This document shows positions 1 through 3,945 of a DNA stretch of 5,450 bases, piece by piece. The notes beneath the pieces were generated by a model. That model was given only the letters and a program-made list of their open reading frames with translations, was not told where the DNA came from and did not search any database. Location of the stretch: contig JADHUF010000075.1 in the NCBI GenBank assembly GCA_016784625.1, forward strand, positions 1-5,450, in the 5' to 3' direction. The DNA is from Candidatus Nitrosopumilus sp. GTDB lineage: Archaea; Thermoproteota; Nitrososphaeria; Nitrososphaerales; Nitrosopumilaceae. Position numbers and translations under genes: made by a program. The stretch's first letter is position 1; each line of letters begins with the position of its first letter.

Positions 1-92
1 TGTGGGTATCCCCCTGAATATTGTGCAAATGCAGAACTAGGAATTAACAAAACTATTGAGAACAAAATTGCGATAATTATTACAGATTTCAC
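1..92 (-). CDS. N-terminus of an exported protein with Sec signal peptide (partial, runs off the left edge)
   Basis: Only the first 30 codons are in the window. The reading starts at GTG (position 92), because a TAA lies two codons upstream in frame. It has a Lys at residue 2, a hydrophobic stretch at about residues 4-17 (VIIIAILFSIVLLI), then PSSAFA followed by QYSGGYP. This is a clear signal peptide with likely cleavage after Ala23 in AFA|Q. The protein is therefore probably exported across the cytoplasmic membrane; its mature function cannot be seen. The GTG lies 24 bases after the CTTAAG box at 117-122, which fits a leaderless archaeal transcript and supports this start. The plus strand is also open here but is judged a shadow. 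Confidence 0.75.
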   Translation of the reverse strand, partial: MKSVIIIAILFSIVLLIPSSAFAQYSGGYP

Positions 93-108
93 TAATTACT
101 CTGTAAGA

Positions 109-146
109 ATTTTGAACTTAAGCGTATTGTATGAGTAATCGTTCAA
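109..146 (-). promoter_or_regulatory. Promoter of the exported-protein gene, TTAAG box (copy 1 of a repeated promoter)
   Basis: On the minus strand this reads GATTACTCATACAATACG followed by CTTAAGTTCAAAAT. CTTAAG (117-122) ends 24 bases before the GTG start at 92, the position expected for an archaeal TATA box on a leaderless gene. The segment is a near-copy of 771-803: 30 of 33 aligned bases are identical, with one 5-base gap. It shares TACGCTTAAGT with 321-333. Confidence 0.6.
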
Positions 147-149
147 CTG

Positions 150-296
150 TCAGTGTGATGAATGTTCATCGTGCATATGATATGTTAATTCAATACCAAG
201 TTGTATGCCATGATGAGATTCTATCTTTTTACCACAAATTCGACAGTTTAGATGCACATTCGTGCTAAAGTACGGTGATTTTATATCATCAGCCAT
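150..296 (-). CDS. Small C2H2 zinc-finger protein (48 aa)
   Basis: This short gene encodes 48 residues. Cys18 and Cys21 (NCRICGKKIE) are followed by His40, His42, His45 and His48 (YHMHDEHSSH). CX2C-X18-HX4H, using His40 and His45, fits a single C2H2-type zinc finger; the exact His ligands are not certain. Almost the whole protein is the finger plus a short N-terminal tail, a form common among archaeal and archaeal-virus small DNA- or RNA-binding proteins. No specific function can be assigned. The ATG lies 24 bases after a CTTAAG promoter box (321-326), so the gene is probably leaderless. It ends just before the promoter of the exported-protein gene, so these genes look individually transcribed. 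Two other C2H2 proteins lie at 2928-3557. Confidence 0.75.
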   Translation of the reverse strand: MADDIKSPYFSTNVHLNCRICGKKIESHHGIQLGIELTYHMHDEHSSH

Positions 297-320
297 TAAA
301 ATCCCATATTTTCCTATGGA

Positions 321-333
321 CTTAAGCGTATAG
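321..333 (-). promoter_or_regulatory. Promoter of the 48-aa zinc-finger gene, TTAAG box
   Basis: The minus strand reads CTATACGCTTAAG, ending 24 bases before the ATG at 296. It shares TACGCTTAAG and the spacing to the start codon with the box at 109-146. It lies nine bases past the stop codon of the zinc-ribbon gene, so the 48-residue gene does not depend on read-through. Confidence 0.6.
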
Positions 334-341
334 TTTAGAAT

Positions 342-755
342 TTAAGGTTTTAGCGGACATCTAAGTCCATCAGCAGGGTGTAGCATAATGGTTTCAGACG
401 TACAACAAATTTTTCCATAAATATCTTTATAGAGCGTCTCTTGTTTTTCATTACATTCAATTATCTTCCGTTCGTTATTTTGTTCTCTATAATATTCGCC
501 TAGTTTTTTTGGAAACTGATCAATAGAGCCTATGAGAAATGGCACAATAATGAAAACAGCGATAAGTGAAAGTATTACGGAAATCATAATAATTTTTTTA
601 TTACTTCGTTTTGATGGGCTTGTTATAGGCTTGGCAGATACAGAATTTACTTTTGAATCTGTTTTAGAATGTTGAAATACATTTGTTCCACATTTAGGAC
701 AGAATTTAGATGATTCTTCAGTAATTTCAAACCCACACTTGACACAAAAAACCAT
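342..755 (-). CDS. Zinc-ribbon protein with one transmembrane helix (137 aa)
   Basis: An N-terminal zinc ribbon has Cys4/Cys7 (FCVKCG) and Cys19/Cys22 (FCPKCG), two CX2CG knuckles. A polar Ser/Lys-rich linker (about 28-54) leads to one hydrophobic helix (about 55-76, IIMISVILSLIAVFIIVPFL). The C-terminal part (77-137) carries Cys101, Cys117, Cys118 and Cys133. With the basic linker on the inside, the ribbon would be cytoplasmic and the Cys-containing tail outside, where disulfides are plausible. Zinc ribbon plus membrane anchor is a common archaeal layout of mostly unknown function. The reading can be extended to an ATG at 767, but the start at 755 is preferred: it begins MVFC, directly before the first knuckle, and sits 23 bases after the TTAAG box, matching the spacing of the two neighbouring genes. 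Confidence 0.85.
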   Translation of the reverse strand: MVFCVKCGFEITEESSKFCPKCGTNVFQHSKTDSKVNSVSAKPITSPSKRSNKKIIMISVILSLIAVFIIVPFLIGSIDQFPKKLGEYYREQNNERKIIECNEKQETLYKDIYGKICCTSETIMLHPADGLRCPLKP

Positions 756-770
756 ATCAACTATCATTTC

Positions 771-803
771 ATTTTGAACTTAATTGTATGGATAATCGCT
801 CAA
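771..803 (-). promoter_or_regulatory. Promoter of the zinc-ribbon gene (copy 2 of a repeated promoter)
   Basis: The minus strand reads GCGATTATCCATACAATTAAG followed by TTCAAAAT. TTAAG ends 23 bases before the preferred ATG at 755. It aligns with 109-146 over its full length, lacking only five bases (ACGCT on this strand) and differing at three others. The match extends well upstream of the TATA-like core, so it may include an activator or operator site shared by the two genes. Confidence 0.6.
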
Positions 804-853
804 AAATCTACCAAATAATACAAGTATAACCCATATTTTGCACACATATCACG

Positions 854-933
854 ACCCGACAAAATAGGTAAACTTTCTTTTTCATCTAGAGACTTGAAAC
901 TCTCCAAAAGAAAGTAAAGTGGTTTTGTCGGGT
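854..933. other. Large two-part inverted repeat in the gap after the replication operon (candidate structured RNA or origin element)
   Basis: Outer arms ACCCGACAAAA (854-864) and TTTTGTCGGGT (923-933) are perfect complements over 11 bases. Inner arms ACTTTCTTTT (872-881) and AAAAGAAAGT (906-915) are perfect over 10. They are separated by equal 7-base internal segments (865-871 and 916-922). At the tip AGAG (888-891) can pair with CTCT (900-903). No coding frame of useful length crosses it. In plus-strand RNA the internal segments could add two G-U pairs and one U-A pair. A TATAA at 825-829 lies about 25 bases before the foot of the hairpin on the plus strand, so a small plus-strand RNA is possible. 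A replication-origin hairpin or a small inverted-repeat element are the alternatives. Confidence 0.6.
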
Positions 934-940
934 TTTACGC

Positions 941-963
941 CTAAAAAACAAAAATTCAAAATC
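941..963 (-). terminator. T-rich tract, probable terminator of the replication operon
   Basis: On the minus strand this region has T-runs of four, five and six (TTTTGAATTTTTGTTTTTT), about 90 bases after the helicase stop codon. Archaeal RNA polymerase commonly stops in such U-tracts without a hairpin. The rest of the non-coding gap 756-1050 holds the zinc-ribbon promoter, the large inverted repeat at 854-933, and otherwise only plain AT-rich sequence. Confidence 0.45.
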
Positions 964-1050
964 AAATAATGTCTTCAAAATGGTCGAATATGTGATAAAT
1001 CAGTCTAAATCAATAAAATTACTGAATTTGATTAATTCTGTGAAAATATG

Positions 1051-2781
1051 CTAATTTTGGGGTTTTGTAGTATCTATCGTTGAAAGTGTTTCTTGTTTTG
1101 GTATTTTAAAATCAATATTGAGCCATGCCCTTTGAGTTCTTCCTTCAATCTCTATTCTATCCTCTTCATAATATTCAGCAAAAGCCTTTCCAAACTGACC
1201 TATTCCTTTAGGAATCTGTCCTTTCTCAATCATTACTTTCTTGTAGTAATGATATGTTTCCCGCTTACTCTTATGCTTCTCACTATCAACGATATAGTTT
1301 GTAGCAAAATCATCTATAGGATCAGCATTTTCATTCCATTCTTTTTGAATCTCTCTCCAGTTCTTTGAATAAGTGAACTTTCCATATTTATTCAGTCTAT
1401 TTGCAATAACAACTAAACTTGAGAATACCAAATTCTTCTCTCCTTGATTCTCTTCCAATTTCTCTTTGAGATATTCTATTCTTTCAGGATCGTTTTCAAA
1501 ATCTCTTTCCCATTTTACAATAATCCATCGTCTAAAGAATCCTTGAGACTGATCAAAGACCTTGGGGAATCTATTGCATGAGAACAATAACTTGCAGAAT
1601 GGATATAATGTAAATCCTTGTTGATGTTTCTTTTGAACTTCAATACCTTCATTTGATGTAATTGCTTTAACCTTTCCAGTATGTCTTAATTCGTTTTGTT
1701 CCAAATCTGGAAAGATGTTTGCTGATTTTCCTACCAAATTTGCTCTTAGGAACTTGTCTTCTGAAATATCTTGCAATGCAATATTACTAACGTTATCTTT
1801 ACCAATCAAAGATTGAATGTATGACAAACAAACAGATTTTCCATTCTCTCCACCACCTAAGAACATGAAGGCTTTTTCATCAACATGGCGTTTGATTATG
1901 GGACTAGCTATAACTTCAAGAACTGTTTCAAACTCTTTCTGTTGGAATTTACCATTTACAGTAAAGGAATTCTTTAGATATTTCCAAAATAACGTATCTT
2001 TGAGATTGTCTTCAATATTTTCAAATTTGGGTTTATTATATTCAACAGGCAATAGAACTCTACTAAGATGGTTAGGATTATGAGGCTCTAGTTCTAGTGT
2101 TTCTAGATTCAAAATACCATTTTCAACAGTAATTAAATTCGGATCTGTATCAAATTTCTCAAGATCTGAATATGTTTGAGCCTTTATTTTATTGATAACT
2201 TCTCTTCTATCATGAGTTGTGCAATTTGGAATTAAATTTTCAGTTTTTTCTTTGATTATGGTTTCAGCTTGTAAATTATCATAAATTTTTCCATTGTATA
2301 GTAAAATTTCTTCAGTATTTCTTATTGTAACGAATCTATTAGCTCTTTGAAGTTCTTGTGCAACATTATCTATCTTCTGTTCTCCTTCATAATCTTCAGG
2401 ATTATATTTTGCATAGTGAACTAGTTTAGGATTTGAAAACACTTTATCTTCAATAATCTCTGAATTAATAATTTTAAATTTTATCATATCTTCATTTTTA
2501 ACTCCATCTAGTTCCGTTGAACCATGTCTTGTTTGGAAAACTTCTCCTATTGCACGATAAATGGCTGTATGGATTCTTTCTAACTTTTCTTTCTGTAATA
2601 CTAATTGAATTTCATCAAAACAATCATTGAAATTAATTTCAATTACGTTTGATTGAATAATTGCATTGTCAATCAATGAAGTGTATTTGTAAGAACCATT
2701 TTCCTTGAATCTGTTAAAGAAAAGTTTGATTAAATCCGATAATCCAGAATCAGTATAGGTTTTTCTCTCTTCCAAAGTCAA
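1051..2781 (-). CDS. D5/P4-type superfamily 3 replicative helicase (576 aa)
   Basis: This is the ATP-dependent helicase of a plasmid, virus or integrated element, expected to form a ring that unwinds DNA at the origin. A D5-N-like region spans about 150-300 (VENGILNLETLELEPHNPNH at 219-238 is characteristic). The SF3 core follows: Walker A GGGENGKS (309-316), Walker B-like IFPDLE (356-361), sensor-1 KLLFSCNRFP (397-406) with Asn403, and an arginine-finger region GFFRRW (414-419). A C-terminal winged helix is likely at about 486-560. Residues 1-150 show no recognisable archaeo-eukaryotic primase motifs, so it may unwind without priming. The start is TTG: it overlaps the upstream stop as TTGA, GAGGAG lies 8 bases upstream, and the first in-frame ATG is residue 99. 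Last gene of a tightly packed four-gene operon. Family assignment is firm; the lack of primase activity is inferred. Confidence 0.93.
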   Translation of the reverse strand: MTLEERKTYTDSGLSDLIKLFFNRFKENGSYKYTSLIDNAIIQSNVIEINFNDCFDEIQLVLQKEKLERIHTAIYRAIGEVFQTRHGSTELDGVKNEDMIKFKIINSEIIEDKVFSNPKLVHYAKYNPEDYEGEQKIDNVAQELQRANRFVTIRNTEEILLYNGKIYDNLQAETIIKEKTENLIPNCTTHDRREVINKIKAQTYSDLEKFDTDPNLITVENGILNLETLELEPHNPNHLSRVLLPVEYNKPKFENIEDNLKDTLFWKYLKNSFTVNGKFQQKEFETVLEVIASPIIKRHVDEKAFMFLGGGENGKSVCLSYIQSLIGKDNVSNIALQDISEDKFLRANLVGKSANIFPDLEQNELRHTGKVKAITSNEGIEVQKKHQQGFTLYPFCKLLFSCNRFPKVFDQSQGFFRRWIIVKWERDFENDPERIEYLKEKLEENQGEKNLVFSSLVVIANRLNKYGKFTYSKNWREIQKEWNENADPIDDFATNYIVDSEKHKSKRETYHYYKKVMIEKGQIPKGIGQFGKAFAEYYEEDRIEIEGRTQRAWLNIDFKIPKQETLSTIDTTKPQN

Positions 2782-2927
2782 TTTTCAATCTCCTCTTTTG
2801 AAATAATCCTCTTGTCAAATGGGTGTTTGATAATGTGAGTTTTACACACTAGAACGGTGTCATTTCCCATTGAACCGCCGTCATAAGTAACCTTGAATTC
2901 TGATTTATCGTTACAACAAACTCTCAT
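2778..2927 (-). CDS. Small Cys/His-containing protein of the replication operon (49 aa)
   Basis: Encodes 49 residues, MRVCCNDKSEFKV at the start and ISKEEIEN at the end. Cys4/Cys5 and the later CKTH (Cys28, His31) plus His35 could bind one metal ion, but the pattern does not match a named zinc-finger family with certainty. I do not recognise the family. The ATG follows the TAG of the upstream gene with no gap, GAGGT lies 10 bases before it, and its TGA overlaps the TTG of the helicase. The codons for its last residues also contain the helicase ribosome site. This arrangement implies that the protein is made together with the helicase, perhaps as a partner or loader, but that role is inference. 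Confidence 0.7.
   Translation of the reverse strand: MRVCCNDKSEFKVTYDGGSMGNDTVLVCKTHIIKHPFDKRIISKEEIEN
2790..2795 (-). promoter_or_regulatory. Ribosome binding site deciding the TTG start of the helicase
   Basis: GAGGAG on the minus strand, 8 bases before the TTG at 2781 and inside the end of the 49-residue gene. It is the strongest ribosome site in the operon and supports the non-ATG start of the helicase. Confidence 0.7.
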
Positions 2928-3272
2928 CTACAATTCAACCTCATGTCTTTTGTAATTTTTATCACGAATCATTGATTCTAGTTCCTCTGGAGACTTTGTA
3001 ATGAAATAATTCAACCAAAAATCAATAGTGGATCTTGAGTGATATCTAATGTGTCTTGCAAGACTCGATTTACTAGTGTAGTTTAACGATATATCTCCAC
3101 ATACAACACACTTGAATTCATCTGTAATATTTACAAAGACGGCAACTATATTATCTAAATTAGCCAACAAAAATCCTAACCAAAAATTCCTATCGGTTTT
3201 AAGAAATCTAGGAGATGTTTTGAAATGTAAATATCCTTCAGGATATTTTGCATTAGAAGGAAATAAAGTCAT
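2928..3272 (-). CDS. C2H2 zinc-finger protein, second gene of the replication operon (114 aa)
   Basis: A C2H2 finger lies in the middle: Cys55, Cys58 (FKCVVCGD), then His74 and His78 (LARHIRYH), spacing CX2C-X15-HX3H, close to the classical nucleic-acid-binding finger. About 50 residues lie before it (YPEGYLHFKTSPRFLKT, NFWLGFLLANLD), and a mostly helical, charged tail (81-114, ending KNYKRHEVEL) follows. Function unknown. Sequence-specific DNA binding, for example at the element's origin or promoter, is the natural guess. The ATG is flush with the TAA of the preceding gene (TAA|ATG), and its own TAG is flush with the next ATG, so translation is probably coupled. An open frame on the opposite strand at 3112-3315 is a shadow of this gene. 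Confidence 0.85.
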   Translation of the reverse strand: MTLFPSNAKYPEGYLHFKTSPRFLKTDRNFWLGFLLANLDNIVAVFVNITDEFKCVVCGDISLNYTSKSSLARHIRYHSRSTIDFWLNYFITKSPEELESMIRDKNYKRHEVEL

Positions 3273-3557
3273 TTATTTTAAAACCCCTAGAACTATGGCG
3301 TTGCTAATAATCTGAAGCATTGCAATACAATCCTCTGTTTTGGGATAGCAATTCTTATCGGCTGATGAATGACCATGATCATGTGTTAAATGGAAAAATA
3401 AACTTCGACAATTAGTAAATCGTCTTAATTTACCATTTGGTCGATCCTGTTTGCATTTTAAACAGAAGAGACTGCCTTCAATTTCTATGGCATTTTGACT
3501 ACAATCAGGCAAATCCTTTTGCACTTTATTAATGATGAGTGCTGAATTAGATAACAT
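3273..3557 (-). CDS. C2H2 zinc-finger protein, first gene of the replication operon (94 aa; start uncertain)
   Basis: Starting from the ATG at 3557, Cys32 and Cys35 (LFCLKCKQ) are followed by His56 and His61 (FFHLTHDH), spacing CX2C-X20-HX4H, with His59 and His63 nearby. This is a C2H2-like finger with a longer loop than its neighbour. Extra Cys residues (C70, C77) lie in the tail, which ends in a hydrophobic segment (AMLQIISNAIVLGVL) that could pack against a partner. It is probably a small nucleic-acid-binding protein of the element; no family name is recognised. The frame also opens at a GTG at 3608 (111 residues). The ATG is preferred because a TATA-like stretch at 3616-3630 would place the transcription start near 3594, between the two. 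The ribosome site at this ATG (GAGAGG, only two bases away) is poor, so the choice is not firm. Confidence 0.8.
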   Translation of the reverse strand: MLSNSALIINKVQKDLPDCSQNAIEIEGSLFCLKCKQDRPNGKLRRFTNCRSLFFHLTHDHGHSSADKNCYPKTEDCIAMLQIISNAIVLGVLK

Positions 3558-3615
3558 GTCCTCTCTTGGTCGGGTGGATTTTTTTAGAAAAGGAAGTGTG
3601 GCAAACACTTTCTTT

Positions 3616-3630
3616 TTTTATTTTTAAAAA
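3616..3630 (-). promoter_or_regulatory. Possible promoter of the replication operon
   Basis: The minus strand reads TTTTTAAAAATAAAA. An archaeal TATA box here would place the transcription start about 25 bases on, near 3594, giving a leader of about 37 bases to the ATG at 3557. The same T-run also closes the upstream terminator, so terminator and promoter appear back to back. The sequence is so AT-rich that the call is weak. Confidence 0.35.
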
Positions 3631-3670
3631 TGAAAAATCCCCAAGGAACATTGATAAGATTCCTTGAGGA
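3626..3670 (-). terminator. Hairpin plus T-run, probable terminator of the RHH regulator transcript
   Basis: Arms at 3638-3648 and 3660-3670 form an 11-base-pair stem with an 11-base loop. The one non-matching position (3641/3667) is a C-A mismatch in plus-strand RNA but a G-U pair in minus-strand RNA, so the fold favours the minus transcript. TTTTTCATTTTT follows directly on that strand. The site is about 75 bases after the stop codon of the ribbon-helix-helix gene and would separate it from the replication operon. Confidence 0.6.
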
Positions 3671-3743
3671 CTGGAGCTGGTGTTAAGATGGGCGAGTAAA
3701 AAATTTGAAGTGTCTTTTTGTTGATTGATTGATACACCCAACA

Positions 3744-3890
3744 TTAAGAACGACCTCTTTTGGAATTTTGTTTTGCTTTTGCAAGTATGTCAGAAATAAA
3801 TCCAGATCTTGAAATCAATCCCCTAACACTGTCAACATTTTCAAGAACGTCTTTAGGGACGGTTATTGAGATTTTTACTACATTTTGCAT
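3744..3890 (-). CDS. Ribbon-helix-helix (CopG/Arc-like) transcriptional regulator (48 aa)
   Basis: A 48-residue protein that is almost entirely one ribbon-helix-helix unit. The strand VVKISITVP (4-12) would pair with that of a second subunit and read the DNA major groove. Helix 1 is PKDVLENVDSVRG (12-24). The turn and helix 2 are SRSGFISDILAKAK (27-40), where SRSxFI is the typical family signature. A short basic tail (KRGRS) ends it. Such proteins bind palindromic operators as dimers and often repress their own gene. Here the gene is divergent from the winged-helix gene at 3944. The ATG lies about 25 bases from the shared TATATA, so it is leaderless, and two matching palindromes sit in the shared region. 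It is probably the control protein of this element. Confidence 0.9.
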   Translation of the reverse strand: MQNVVKISITVPKDVLENVDSVRGLISRSGFISDILAKAKQNSKRGRS

Positions 3891-3892
3891 TA

Positions 3893-3903
3893 TACTATTA
3901 GTA
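3893..3903. promoter_or_regulatory. Palindromic operator candidate 1 (beside the RHH start)
   Basis: TACTA-T-TAGTA is a perfect 11-base palindrome around a central base. It lies just upstream of the ATG of the RHH gene, over its expected transcription start. It shares the CTATTAG core with the palindrome at 3933-3945; the centres are 41 bases apart, about four turns of the helix. It is a likely binding site for the adjacent regulator. Confidence 0.55.
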
Positions 3904-3910
3904 AGATAAC

Positions 3911-3920
3911 TGTATATAGG
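3911..3920. promoter_or_regulatory. TATA box shared by two divergent promoters
   Basis: TGTATATAGG contains TATATA (3913-3918). Its centre is about 25 bases from the RHH start codon on the minus strand and about 28 bases from the ATG at 3944 on the plus strand. Both distances fit leaderless archaeal transcription. No other TATA-like sequence is positioned for either gene, so one near-symmetric box appears to serve both directions. Confidence 0.65.
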
Positions 3921-3932
3921 ATTAATGTAGTT

Positions 3933-3945
3933 ATTCTATTAGAAT
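3933..3945. promoter_or_regulatory. Palindromic operator candidate 2 (over the start of the 470-aa gene)
   Basis: ATTCTA-T-TAGAAT is a perfect 13-base palindrome around a central base. It covers the first bases of the ATG at 3944, which is also the expected transcription start. Together with the palindrome at 3893-3903 it brackets the shared TATA box. A protein bound here would block the plus-strand gene. Confidence 0.55.

Noticed and set aside
1..138. Plus-strand open frame ending at a TAA (136-138), beginning CGYPPEYC, which recalls the zinc motif of DENR-type translation factors.
   Set aside because: The rest of the frame has no SUI1-like domain and is too short. The minus strand gives a textbook signal peptide with a promoter box at the right distance, so the resemblance is judged accidental.
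131..267. Plus-strand 45-codon frame starting ATGAGTAATCG.
   Set aside because: It lies antisense to the 48-residue zinc-finger gene and has no promoter at a proper distance; its start falls inside the repeated minus-strand promoter.
997..1029. Imperfect inverted repeat AAATCAGT / ACTGAATTT downstream of the helicase.
   Set aside because: Eight pairs with a bulge in AT-rich sequence and no T-run directly after it; not distinguishable from chance.
1093..2083. Two plus-strand frames of about 90 codons inside the helicase gene.
   Set aside because: Both are antisense to a gene with clear helicase motifs and have no features of their own.
3112..3315. Plus-strand 67-codon frame.
   Set aside because: It is antisense to the C2H2 gene pair, without promoter or ribosome site, and is a shadow of real coding sequence.
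3720..3734. Short tandem repeat TTGATTGATTGAT.
   Set aside because: Three units of four bases in AT-rich DNA are expected by chance, and there is no link to a site or gene.
3547..3744. Minus-strand 65-codon frame whose ATG overlaps the RHH stop codon (TAATG).
   Set aside because: It runs through the terminator hairpin, the T-runs and the probable promoter, overlaps the next gene, and its composition shows no domain. The stop/start overlap alone is not enough.
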